Part shown: one piece after another, positions 7,908-16,289 of the stretch
Numbering within the stretch: the first letter of the stretch is position 1
How the letters are laid out: every line of letters begins with the position of its first letter
NCBI RefSeq assembly: GCF_002213425.1
Contig: NZ_NJGV01000019.1
Span: 62,001 to 126,000, forward strand
Source of the DNA: Herbaspirillum aquaticum
GTDB taxonomy: Bacteria > Pseudomonadota > Gammaproteobacteria > Burkholderiales > Burkholderiaceae_D
DNA: 64,000 nt
Reading direction: 5' to 3'
Notes under the pieces: model-generated
Database searches by the model: none
The model's input: only the letters and a program-made list of their open reading frames with translations
Told to the model about the DNA's origin: nothing
Translations under genes and position numbers: made by a program

Positions 7908-8924
7908 ATGCTCAACACTGTCCATGCGCTCAGTCTGGAGCCCTTGTATCGCCGTCGCGTTTTCCAGTCCACCCGCAAGGTCGACTGCCACGCCCAGGTC
8001 GCCAACGAACTCTCGGAACATGACCTGTTCTGGAAAGGCGACGATGTCGATACCGTGCTCTTCAAGGCGGCGATCCAGCAGTTGCAGATTTTCATGCTCA
8101 AGTATGGCGCCGAGGTCGTCGTGCGTCCGCGCCTGTTCAACGGTTTCGCGCTGGTCCACATGACGCTCTCGGGCAGCGCCGAGATCGAATCCGATGGCCG
8201 CAAGGTGTGCATCCCGCAAGGCCACACCGCGCTGATCGCACCAAAACGGAATCTGCGCCTGTGGTGGCAGGCAGGTTCCGAGCAACTGATCCTGAAGGTG
8301 CCGCTGGCCCTGTTCGACGAATTGCGCGCGGTTGGCCAGCGCGGCCCGCTCGATGTGCCCTCGGTGTTCCTGCTGCCGCAGCAGGCGGCACCCTATTGGG
8401 ACCTGCTGATCCAGTCGCTGCAGCGCGTACTGGCCCTGCCCGGCCAAGGTCAAGGCCAGGGGGAATGGGTGCAGCATTTCGAACGCAGCGCTGCGCAATT
8501 CCTGCTCTCGCAACTGACGACCACGGTCGATCCCGTGCATGCCTCCAGTAGCGGGCAACGTGCTGCCAGCGAATCGGCCGACAGCCTGGTCGGTGCCGGC
8601 AAGCTGCAGCGCCTGGACATGCTGGAGCGCTACATCCGCAGCCGTCTGTGCGCGCCGCTGGCGCTGGCCGACCTGGCCGGTGCGGCCGGCGTGAGCGTGC
8701 GCGCGCTCAATGCGCTGTGCCACCAGCAATATGGCGTGGCGCCCATGGACCTGCTGCGCAACATCCGGCTCGATGCCGTGCGCGAGCGCCTGCTCACGCA
8801 TCCCGGCGCCAACATCACCGATACCGCTTTCGAATTCGGGTTCGGGCATCTGGGACGTTTCTCGGCTTACTATCGCGAGCGCTTTGGCGAATTGCCCAAG
8901 CAGACGCGCAGCGTCACACGCTGA
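7908..8924 (+). CDS. AraC/XylS-family transcriptional activator, candidate regulator of the anthranilate dioxygenase operon
   Basis: 338 aa. Residues about 60-215 form the AraC-type N-terminal ligand domain of the XylS/AndR group (FNGFALVHMTLSG, CIPQGHTALIAPKR). Residues about 235-335 carry the two helix-turn-helix motifs, with LADLAGAAGVSVRALNALCH and the family signature FGFGHLGRFSAYYRERFGELP. The ATG has AAGAGG upstream. AndR, the known regulator of AndA-type anthranilate dioxygenases, is an AraC/XylS protein, so control of the operon at 1247-4105 is a reasonable inference from family and proximity; control of the porin downstream is an alternative. Confidence 0.8.
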   Translation: MLNTVHALSLEPLYRRRVFQSTRKVDCHAQVANELSEHDLFWKGDDVDTVLFKAAIQQLQIFMLKYGAEVVVRPRLFNGFALVHMTLSGSAEIESDGRKVCIPQGHTALIAPKRNLRLWWQAGSEQLILKVPLALFDELRAVGQRGPLDVPSVFLLPQQAAPYWDLLIQSLQRVLALPGQGQGQGEWVQHFERSAAQFLLSQLTTTVDPVHASSSGQRAASESADSLVGAGKLQRLDMLERYIRSRLCAPLALADLAGAAGVSVRALNALCHQQYGVAPMDLLRNIRLDAVRERLLTHPGANITDTAFEFGFGHLGRFSAYYRERFGELPKQTRSVTR

Positions 8925-9295
8925 CTTTCCGGAGCGCCGGAGTCTCCACCGGCAGTCTCGACCATGGCATCGGCACGGTGCCATTTTTTTCGTCCCTGCA
9001 CCACGCGGCGGCATCTTCGTTCTCCCCTGCACCAGCGCGCAGCAAGGCTCACGCCACGCGGCTGCGCTGTGAAAAAAACGGATAAGCCTGCGGCTGCATG
9101 ATGCAAGCGGCGGATATTTTTCGGTCCCTTCCTTCACTAAGATCGCCGCAGCAAGCACTGGCATGCGCGTGTCCACGCACGCTGCCTGTCGGGAAATTCA
9201 TCCGTGCTTGTTACCACCGCACTTCAGGATCGGTGTCCCGGTCAACCCGGTGTGCGCAGCCCTGAAGACTCAATCATCAGCAAATGGGGAAGAAC
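8925..9295. other. Intergenic region araC-type gene / porin
   Basis: 371 bp. The first part holds a rho-independent terminator (8964-8990). The rest, up to the porin start, must contain the porin promoter; no operator or small gene was recognised. Confidence 0.5.
8964..8990 (+). terminator. Rho-independent terminator of the AraC-type gene
   Basis: ATGGCA (8964-8969) pairs with TGCCAT (8979-8984) and is followed directly by six Ts, 40 bp after the stop codon. Confidence 0.7.
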
Positions 9296-10655
9296 ATGAA
9301 GAAATGGGTCGCAAGCGCCATGGCGCTCACGGCAATGGCTGGTACGCAGCAGGCCCTGGCGCAGAGCCAGGTCAGCATCTACGGCATCATCGATACCGGT
9401 GTGGTCTACACCAACCACGCCAACGCAGCCGGCAATTCGGTCCTGAAAATGCCGAGCCTGACCTCGTCGTTCCCCTCCCGGCTGGGCTTCAAGGGGACCG
9501 AAGACCTGGGCGGCGGACTGCAGGCGATGTTCGTGCTGGAGTCGGGCTTTTCGGTCGATACCGGCGCCATGGGACAGGGCAATCGTCTCTTCGGCCGCCA
9601 ATCCTATGTCGGACTGAAAGATAGCTGGGGCAGCCTGATGCTGGGACGCCAGGTCAACATGACTTACCTAGGGCCTGTTCACATTCAATCTGTGAGATGC
9701 GTTGCCCCCAGAAGGCGTGCTGGCAAGGCGCGCGTCAGGGCTGGTGGTGGTGCCACCAGCCCTGACGTGCAACGCGGCCAGCGCGCCTTCTGGGGGCAAC
9801 CCTCCGGGAGAGGCCGCCAAGCGTCGCCTGCCGTTGTTGCAGCTCCTTGCCGTGGCACCACCACGGCGCGTCGCTGCGCCTAGGCAGTCAACGCTTGGCG
9901 ACCTCTCGCACTCACAGATTGAATGTGAACAGGCCCTAGTCACGGCCAAGTCGGATGTGATGGGACCCAACCTCTTCTCCATCAGCAGCATCGACGCCTA
10001 CATTCCCAATGCGCGCAGCGACAACGCCATCGGCTACCTTGGCAGCTTCAGCGGTTTCACGCTGGGTGCCACCTACAGCTTCGGGCGCGACACCTCCACG
10101 GCCGGCGGCGCCAGTGCCACCGGCTGCCCGGGCGAAGTGGCCGGCAATGCCAAGGCCTGCCGCCAGGTGACCGCCATGCTGGCCTATGACAGCAGCCGCT
10201 ATGGCGTCTCCGGTTCCTACGACATCCTGTACGGCAATACCGGCGCGGCCAATGGCCTCACCAGCAGTGACAACCACGACCAGCGCGTCACCCTCAACGG
10301 CTACGTCGTGCTGGGCAACAGCAAGATCGGTGGTGGCGTGATCGACCGCAAGACGCGCGCGGCCACCGGCAATACCGATTCCGACCTCTACTATCTCGGC
10401 TTCTCCACGCCCCTGTCGGCCGCGCTGGTATTGGACGCGCAGATGGCACGCCTGAACATCAAGGGCTCGGCCAACACCTCCACCTTGTCGGTCGCACGCC
10501 TGACCTACAACCTCTCCAAACGCACGGCGCTGCATACGTCGCTGGGCTACATGAAGAACGCGGGCCGGGCCGCCATCCCGCTGGATGTGGGTGGCACCGT
10601 CGGTGCCGGCATGAATCAGCTGGGGGTGATGACGGGAGTGCGGCACACCTTCTGA
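9296..10655 (+). pseudogene. General porin gene interrupted by a MITE-like insertion
   Basis: The 5' part (9296-9670) encodes a signal peptide MKKWVASAMALTAMAGTQQA followed by QVSIYGIIDTGV and SRLGFKGTEDLGGG. These are hallmarks of the 16-stranded trimeric general porins of Burkholderiales (Porin_4, OmpC/PhoE-like). The 3' part (9939-10655) resumes as VTAKSDVMGPNLFS and ends with the outer-membrane signature GVRHTF. Between them lies an inserted element with a duplicated target. Deleting 268 bp joins NMTYL to VTAKSD in frame and gives a normal 363-aa porin. As it stands, translation runs into the element and stops at 9881-9883, giving a 195-aa product with about 70 foreign residues. The remainder of the gene shows no other damage, so the insertion looks recent. 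Confidence 0.9.
9671..9936. mobile_element. MITE-like palindromic element, 264-266 bp, inserted in the porin gene
   Basis: The element has perfect 26-bp terminal inverted repeats (9671-9696 and 9911-9936, beginning GGGCCTGTTCACATTC) and no transposase frame. Flanks read CCTA before it and TAGT after it, so the target duplication is TA (element 9671-9936) or CTAG (element 9672-9935); the terminal Gs make these indistinguishable. TA would suit an IS630/Tc1-type or IS427-type transposase and CTAG an IS5-type (YTAR) one. Inside are two hairpins: arms 9701-9724/9777-9800 pair over 24 bp with one mismatch and enclose a second perfect 14-bp stem (9734-9747/9753-9766); arms 9808-9832/9883-9907 pair over 25 bp with three mismatches. 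No second copy was seen in this window. Confidence 0.88.
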
Positions 10656-10671
10656 GTCGGCCGGAGGTGGC

Positions 10672-10700
10672 GCGGTCCCGCTGCACGAGGGCGGGACCGC
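10672..10700. terminator. Stem-loop between porin and hybrid kinase genes
   Basis: GCGGTCCCGC (10672-10681) and GCGGGACCGC (10691-10700) form a 10-bp stem with a 9-nt loop. It sits 17 bp after the porin stop and 17 bp from the convergent kinase stop. No T-run is visible on either side. Confidence 0.55.
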
Positions 10701-10716
10701 GAAACCCTGCCTTGAC

Positions 10717-13700
10717 TCAGCTGGCCGACTCCACGGCCTGCATCCATTCCCTGCAGGCCGCCAGCGCCGTGCCCTCAGCCGCCGCGATGGCGTGCTGGAG
10801 TTCGACGCTGCGCGCTGCCAGCTCATCCAGTCCCATCGCCTGCAGCCCGCCCTGCAGGCGATGCAGGATGCGCAGCACGCGGTCATGCTCGCCGTTATCG
10901 ATGGCCTGCTGCAGCTTGTCTTTTTCCACCGGCCAGCTCTGCCGGAAAGCCTCCCGCACTACCCGTTCAAACGGATCGACCGGCGCCGCCTGCACTGCCG
11001 GCACCGCTGGCGCAGGCGCCGTGCGGACCAGGCGCGTGAGGATCTCCTGCATCTGCAGCAGCGAGGCTGGCTTGGTCAGCAAGGCATCAAACAGCGCTTG
11101 CGGCAGTTGCGCCAGGCTGCCCGGACCTGCCGCCGTCGTGGCGATGATGCGGGCGTGCGGCTGCAGCGCGCGCACGCGCGTGGCCAACGCCACGCCATCC
11201 AGGCCGGGTATGCCGAGATCGGTGATGAGCACATCGGCCGGGTGCGCCTGCCACTGCGCCAGCGCGTCCAGACCGTCGCGGGCCAGCCGCGGGCGAGCGC
11301 AACCCAGCGCCTGCAATTGTTGCTGCATCAAGGTCAGATTCACATGGTCATCCTCCACCACCAGCACATCGAGCCCGCTGGCCACACGCAGGAGTTCCAC
11401 GGCGGGCTGCAACTCTACCGCAGCAGGCTGGTTGCTTAGCGCGCACAGCCAGCCCTGCCGGTCGAAAGCGCTGACCTGCTGCCAGCCAGACGCTAGGCTG
11501 CCGCGACGGACCACGTCAGGACAGATCAGCACGGCCTGCAAGGACTGGTGTTGCGCGCAGGCGATGAAATCATCCACGCAATCCGGTGCGACCAGATGGA
11601 TCGCGGCCTCGGAGGCGCTGGCGCTGGCGCCGTCGCTCTGCGCCGCGCCCCACGCGGCGAGATAATCGCAGAGCGTCGCTGTCATCTCCGCATCCTGGCA
11701 ATGCACCACCACGGTCTTGCCCGCCAAGGGGCGCGAGACCGGCAGCGCGGCATCTCCCTCAAGCAACGCCAGCGTGATCTGCGCACCGAAGACGCTGCCC
11801 TGGCCCGGCTCACTGTCGAGGGTGATATCGCCTCCCATCAGCTCGGCCAGGCGACGGCACAGCGCCAAACCAAGACCCGTGCCACCGAAGCGCTGGCTGA
11901 TGCTGTCATCGGCCTGCTGCAGCGACTTGAAGATCCGTTGGCGGGCACTGGGCGAGACGCCGATGCCGGTATCACTGACTTCGAAGCGCACCACCACGCG
12001 TGCCGGCTCGCGACGCACGAGCCGCACCGCCAGCCGGATGCGCCCCTGCGCCGTGAACTTGACGGCATTGCCGACCAGGTTGTGCAGGATCTGCATCAGC
12101 CGCTGCGGATCGCCCAGCACCGGCGCTTCCAGCGCCACGGCGGGGAGGCAGGAGAAGTCCAGTCCCTTGTCCAGCGCCAGCGGTGCGAACAGCTGTGCGC
12201 ACGCTTCCAGCAAGTCGTTGAGCTGCAATGTTTCCGAGGCCAGCGTGATGGATTGCGATTCGATCTTGGTGATGTCGAGGATGTCGTTGACCAGCCCCAT
12301 GAGCATGTCGAAGGCACGGCGGATCAGCTCGATGCGCTGCCGCTGCGGCAACGACAGCTCTTCCCGCGCCAGCAGCTCCATATGCCCGATGGCCCCGTGC
12401 AGGGGCGTGCGGATCTCGTGGCTGACCTGGGCCAGGAACATGGACTTGGCCTGGCTGGCGCGGTCGGCCATGCTTTTGGCTTCGCGCATGAGGGCTTCGT
12501 GGGCCTTCTGCATGTTGAGATCGATCATGCCCAGCAGCAGCACATCCTGCCCCGAAAAGCGCGTGCGCGACCACACCGCGCCCAGATGGCTGATGCCGCC
12601 ATCACGCAGCGGCAGTTCGGCTTCGATCATGGCCTGGCGCAGATTGTCGCCGACCCGCACTGCGGTGAGGATCTGTGCATAGAATGCCGCGCTGGGCAGT
12701 GCCGAGTGCTCCAGCATGCGCGCGGCCACCGCATTGCGCAGCACCACCTCGCCCGAACCGGGCGCATAGACGGCAATGCCGACCGGCAGGGTATCGATGA
12801 TGGTCTGGCTGAACTGGCGACTCTCCACCATGGCCAGCGCCTTTTTCTGCAGCGGCCCGATCACGCAGCGGTCGAAATAGAGGGTCGCAACCCACACGAA
12901 AATCAGCGCAAACATTCCCCAGACGGCACCCGTGGTGAAGTCGCCCTGCAAGCCGGCCAGCACGTCGCGCCAGGTGAAGGTGAGCACCACCACCCACTCC
13001 GGTCCCTCGATGGTCTGGGCAATGAAGAAGCTGCCGTCATCGTGGAAATGGCCGACGTGGTCGTGCGGATCGGTGGCATGCCGCACATGCTCCTGGATGT
13101 GGCGCATCAGCAGCGCATTGACGTGCGGGTCGGGAGCGCTCAGCAAACGTGTGCTGCCCTGCCCTTCAAACACCATCAGGCCGGGCATCTCTTCGTCTTT
13201 CATGAAAAACTGGCGGAACTGGCTGGCCGGCACCGAAAACACGGCCGTTGCCTGATCCCCCTTGTCCAGCGCAATGCGCACGGCCAGCCGGGTCACGGCC
13301 GAGCGCTGCAGCGGCGCGCTCAAGGCCGGACTCATCCACAGCACGCGCTGCCCGGTGCTGCCCTGGGCGCGGGCCGCCCGTTCGCGCTCGCCGGCGAAGG
13401 CAGCATCGACCGGCGCACTGATGGCGCTGATGTAGGGCGAGATGCCGAGCCGGCGTACCTCCTGCTCTTCGGCGCCGGACAGCGGCGGCGAGACCGCCAG
13501 GAAGCCGGCGTCGGCGGTATAGATGAAGCCGTCCAGCGTGACACCGGGTTCGGCCGGATTGAACATCGGCAAGGCCGAGGCCTGACGCAGCAGGAGCAGC
13601 AGCGTGGCCAGGCGCAGGCGGTCGGCGGCAGTGTCACCCCGTATCACCAGGGAAAAGGGAACCACCGTCAGACTTTCGGGACTGCGGGTGATCTCGCCAG

Positions 13701-13995
13701 GATCGACGCGCTCGCTGTAGGTATCGAGCACCATCAGTTCCTTCTTGTAGAGATGCTGCAGGCGGGCATACATCTCGGCGAACTGCACCACCCGCGCGGT
13801 GAGGCGATCGACCTCGGACTTGATCTGCTCGCGCTTGCTGGTGAAGCTGCCGATCTGTCGTTCGCGGAATTGCGTGAAGGCGCTGTAGCCCAGAAACATC
13901 ACGGCGCAGACGATGGCCACCGACAACAGCGTGGCACAGCCATACAGGAGCCGGCGATAGTAGCGCTCCGACAGGGCAAGGATCTGGCGCGGCAT
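10717..13995 (-). CDS. BvgS/EvgS-like hybrid sensor histidine kinase (TM-sensor-TM-PAS-HisKA-HATPase-REC-HPt)
   Basis: 1092 aa. A transmembrane helix lies at about 17-40 and a second at about 357-374, bounding a ~310-residue periplasmic sensor of no recognised fold. A PAS-like region (about 395-495) follows. HisKA has its phospho-acceptor His near residue 527 in FLAQVSHEIRTPLHG; the HATPase has the GTGLGLALCRRLAELMGG box. Next comes a degraded receiver-like segment (KTVVVHCQDAEM, without an acceptor Asp), then a full receiver (VLVVEDDHVNL, phospho-Asp in VLITDLGIPGLDG). A C-terminal HPt domain carries the phosphotransfer His in RILHRLQGGLQAMG. This layout supports a four-step phosphorelay ending on the response regulator encoded 8 bp upstream. 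It is the last gene of the pilus operon, so it probably controls pilus expression. Confidence 0.88.
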   Translation of the reverse strand: MPRQILALSERYYRRLLYGCATLLSVAIVCAVMFLGYSAFTQFRERQIGSFTSKREQIKSEVDRLTARVVQFAEMYARLQHLYKKELMVLDTYSERVDPGEITRSPESLTVVPFSLVIRGDTAADRLRLATLLLLLRQASALPMFNPAEPGVTLDGFIYTADAGFLAVSPPLSGAEEQEVRRLGISPYISAISAPVDAAFAGERERAARAQGSTGQRVLWMSPALSAPLQRSAVTRLAVRIALDKGDQATAVFSVPASQFRQFFMKDEEMPGLMVFEGQGSTRLLSAPDPHVNALLMRHIQEHVRHATDPHDHVGHFHDDGSFFIAQTIEGPEWVVVLTFTWRDVLAGLQGDFTTGAVWGMFALIFVWVATLYFDRCVIGPLQKKALAMVESRQFSQTIIDTLPVGIAVYAPGSGEVVLRNAVAARMLEHSALPSAAFYAQILTAVRVGDNLRQAMIEAELPLRDGGISHLGAVWSRTRFSGQDVLLLGMIDLNMQKAHEALMREAKSMADRASQAKSMFLAQVSHEIRTPLHGAIGHMELLAREELSLPQRQRIELIRRAFDMLMGLVNDILDITKIESQSITLASETLQLNDLLEACAQLFAPLALDKGLDFSCLPAVALEAPVLGDPQRLMQILHNLVGNAVKFTAQGRIRLAVRLVRREPARVVVRFEVSDTGIGVSPSARQRIFKSLQQADDSISQRFGGTGLGLALCRRLAELMGGDITLDSEPGQGSVFGAQITLALLEGDAALPVSRPLAGKTVVVHCQDAEMTATLCDYLAAWGAAQSDGASASASEAAIHLVAPDCVDDFIACAQHQSLQAVLICPDVVRRGSLASGWQQVSAFDRQGWLCALSNQPAAVELQPAVELLRVASGLDVLVVEDDHVNLTLMQQQLQALGCARPRLARDGLDALAQWQAHPADVLITDLGIPGLDGVALATRVRALQPHARIIATTAAGPGSLAQLPQALFDALLTKPASLLQMQEILTRLVRTAPAPAVPAVQAAPVDPFERVVREAFRQSWPVEKDKLQQAIDNGEHDRVLRILHRLQGGLQAMGLDELAARSVELQHAIAAAEGTALAACREWMQAVESAS

Positions 13996-14003
13996 CGCTG
14001 CTC

Positions 14004-14645
14004 TCAGTGGCCCAGGTTCTGGAAGATCCGGCTCAGTTCGACGTCATTGCTCACCCCGAGCTTCTTCATGGCCGCCACCTTCTGGTTGCTGATGGTCTTG
14101 GGACTGCGGTTGAGGCGCTCGGCGATGGCGCTGATGGACATGCCCTGGCAGATCATGCGCGCCACCACCAGCTCGCGCTCGGACAACTGGGCCAACCCGG
14201 TCTGGCGTGCGTTGACATTGAACAGGCTGCCCAGCAAGGCCGAGGATAGCGACTGCGGCAGATAGACGTGGCCGTGGTGGACGCTGCAGACGGCCTGCGG
14301 CAGGTTCACGAAATCACTGCGGTTCTTGCCGATGAAGCCGGCCGCTCCCAGCTCCAGTGCACTGGAAATGATCTGCGGCTGGGCATGGGCACTGAGGAAG
14401 ATCACCTTCATCGCCGGATGCTGGCGGCGCAGACGCTTGAGCAGGTCCAGGCCGTCAGCCTGGGGGTCGTCATCAAAGGCATAGTCGCACAGCAGCACGT
14501 CCACCGGATCACGCTCCAGGCAGCTCATCAGTTGCGTGATGCTCTCGGCCGAGAAGGCCAGCACCAGGTCGGGACACGTGGCCAGGATGGCTTCGATGCC
14601 CCGCAAGACGACCGGATAATCATCGGCGATCCCGACCCGTATCAT
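14004..14645 (-). CDS. NarL/FixJ-family response regulator (BvgA-like)
   Basis: 213 aa: a receiver domain (residues about 1-120: GIADDYPVVLRGIEAIL with the acidic pair, phospho-Asp in VLLCDYAFDDD, Lys in GFIGKNRSD) and a LuxR-type HTH (about 145-205: LSERELVVARMICQGMSISA, then IAERLNRSPKTISNQK). It is the likely phosphate acceptor of the adjacent hybrid kinase and transcriptional regulator of the pilus genes. The start at 14645 has AAGGGG just upstream and lies after the stop of the EAL gene. An ATG at 14663, adding six residues and overlapping that gene by 11 bp, is possible. Confidence 0.88.
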   Translation of the reverse strand: MIRVGIADDYPVVLRGIEAILATCPDLVLAFSAESITQLMSCLERDPVDVLLCDYAFDDDPQADGLDLLKRLRRQHPAMKVIFLSAHAQPQIISSALELGAAGFIGKNRSDFVNLPQAVCSVHHGHVYLPQSLSSALLGSLFNVNARQTGLAQLSERELVVARMICQGMSISAIAERLNRSPKTISNQKVAAMKKLGVSNDVELSRIFQNLGH

Positions 14646-14652
14646 TGTCCCC

Positions 14653-15525
14653 TTAGTCGCCATATTGGCATTCCCTTTCCTGCGCTGTTTCGGTGGTCGC
14701 CGCCTGGTCCCGGTGGCGCTGCATCTGCCGGAAGAACTCCGGCATCGCCAGTGGCCTGGCGAAATAATATCCCTGGAAGCGCCGCACCCCCATCCGGCGC
14801 AAGCGCTGCCACTGTCCCCGGGTCTCGATACCTTCGGCGGTGACGGTAGCATCGAACTCGGCAGCCAGGCCGACGATGGTTTCGATGAGGCGACTGTACA
14901 GGGAATTGTCCTGCATGGCAGCAACAAATGACCGATCAAGCTTGAGGCTGCTGATGCGTCCACAGGCCAGCTGATGCAGGCGTGCGTCGCCGATGCCGAA
15001 ATCATCCAGGGCGATGGCGATATCGGCCCGCTCGCACTGGGCGAACAGGCGGCGGCAACGCTCCGGCCCGAGGTCGGCACCACGCTCGGGCATCTCGATC
15101 ATCAGCTGCAACTGCGGCCATGGCAGGCGGCGCAGCAGGGCCTGGCATTGCGCCACCAGCTTCTCCCCGGCCAATTGTTCACCACAGGCATTGAAGGACA
15201 GCACGAAGGGCTGCCGCAGGCAGGCAGGTGCGCTGCGCCACGCCGTGCGCACCTGCTGCAGCATCTGGCGCGTGGTGGCGGCCAGCAGTCCCTCCTCGGA
15301 CAAGCGCTCCAGGAAGACCGCCGGTGCCAGCACCCCGGCGTGCGGATGCTGCCAGCGCATCAGGATTTCGGCGCCCTGCCAGTCGCCGTCGGCACCGACG
15401 ATGGGTTGCAGGAAGGGCTGGAACTGGCGTCGCCGCAAGGCCAGCAGCAAGTGCCTGCGATCCATGGGCGGGACGGCGGCAGAGTGGGCGCAAAGAGCGG
15501 CGGCATGCATGGGAATTTCCTTCAT
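14653..15525 (-). CDS. EAL-domain cyclic-di-GMP phosphodiesterase in pilus operon
   Basis: 290 aa, almost the whole protein being one EAL domain (about 25-270) with no sensory or receiver domain. Catalytic positions are kept: the signature Glu in AEILMRW (EIL instead of EAL), Asn in LSFNACGEQL, the ExxE pair in IEMPE (canonical E-x-T-E has Thr where Pro stands here), DDFGIGD, Lys in LKLDRSF, Glu in AEGIET and Gln in FQGYYFARP. It should therefore hydrolyse c-di-GMP to pGpG, with the Thr-to-Pro change as a caution about activity. The start overlaps the stop of the second chaperone gene (ATGA). The location inside a pilus operon recalls PvrR of the Pseudomonas cupD locus, which likewise lowers c-di-GMP to change attachment. 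Confidence 0.85.
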   Translation of the reverse strand: MKEIPMHAAALCAHSAAVPPMDRRHLLLALRRRQFQPFLQPIVGADGDWQGAEILMRWQHPHAGVLAPAVFLERLSEEGLLAATTRQMLQQVRTAWRSAPACLRQPFVLSFNACGEQLAGEKLVAQCQALLRRLPWPQLQLMIEMPERGADLGPERCRRLFAQCERADIAIALDDFGIGDARLHQLACGRISSLKLDRSFVAAMQDNSLYSRLIETIVGLAAEFDATVTAEGIETRGQWQRLRRMGVRRFQGYYFARPLAMPEFFRQMQRHRDQAATTETAQERECQYGD

Positions 15526-16289
15526 GGCAGGTTGGGCGGCATCAGGGACCTTGCGTGATCGCTAAATCGCCCGTCGTCATCGATGAGCTGGAAGCTCAGC
15601 CGCGGCTGCTGCCACGGCAGGGTGGCATCGTCCACGGGCAGCACGAAAACCTGTTCGCCATAGGGCGGTGCCATCTGGTCGGGGGCCGCGCGCGGCACCA
15701 GTTCGCGGCGACCGTCGCTGACGCGCAGGTTGGCAAGGGAAGCAAAGTAAGGGCTGTCGTTGCGGCAGACCAGGATCCATTGCCCGGCCTGCCATTGCAG
15801 CCGGAAGTGCAGCGCATCGCTCCACTGCGGTCCAGGACCGGCAAGGCCGGCGGGACGATGGAATACCTTGATCTGGGTATTGAGCCCGAGCAGCAGGCGC
15901 GGTGCGCTTCCCGGCGCGTCCGGCAGCAGGGGGATCTCGTAGAGATTGAGCCAGAACACCGATTCGCGGTCGACCGGCAGCGGCTCGCCGGTGTACAGCA
16001 CCCTGACCTGGCTGATGGCCTGCGGCGACAGCCGCTGTACGGCAGGCAGGACGAACAAGGCAGACTGGACCGTGTCCGGTGCCTGGCTACCCTCGCCCTG
16101 GTCTACCCAGCTCTGCACCACCACGGCATGCGGGTTGGTATTGGCCAGGCGCAGGCTGAGTTCGCGCTCGCCCTGGCTGAAGACCAGCCGCGTGCGCTCG
16201 GGCATGAGCCCGGCCTCGGCACGGCTGCAGCAGAGCATCACGGACAGCAGCAGCCAACGTGCCAGCCGACCGATCCGGTAGCGGCTCAT
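15522..16289 (-). CDS. Second periplasmic pilus chaperone (PapD-like)
   Basis: 255 aa with a signal peptide ending near CSRAEA|GLMPER. The immunoglobulin-like chaperone pattern is clear: TRLVFSQGERELSLRLANTN, VQSWVDQGEG, the FWLNLYEIP G-strand region and TQIKVFHRPAGL with the conserved Lys that anchors pilin C-termini. It delivers pilus subunits to the usher in the periplasm. Its ATG overlaps the usher stop by 4 bp. Two chaperones in one operon imply that the pilus has a specialised subunit, perhaps the divergent adhesin, that needs its own chaperone. Confidence 0.88.
   Translation of the reverse strand: MSRYRIGRLARWLLLSVMLCCSRAEAGLMPERTRLVFSQGERELSLRLANTNPHAVVVQSWVDQGEGSQAPDTVQSALFVLPAVQRLSPQAISQVRVLYTGEPLPVDRESVFWLNLYEIPLLPDAPGSAPRLLLGLNTQIKVFHRPAGLAGPGPQWSDALHFRLQWQAGQWILVCRNDSPYFASLANLRVSDGRRELVPRAAPDQMAPPYGEQVFVLPVDDATLPWQQPRLSFQLIDDDGRFSDHARSLMPPNLP

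Noticed and set aside
9671..9936. Genuine porin coding variation or assembly error
   Set aside because: The perfect terminal repeats, target duplication and clean restoration of the frame show an insertion.
11548..14265. A 905-codon open frame on the plus strand
   Set aside because: It is antisense to the hybrid kinase with intact HisKA, HATPase, REC and HPt motifs.
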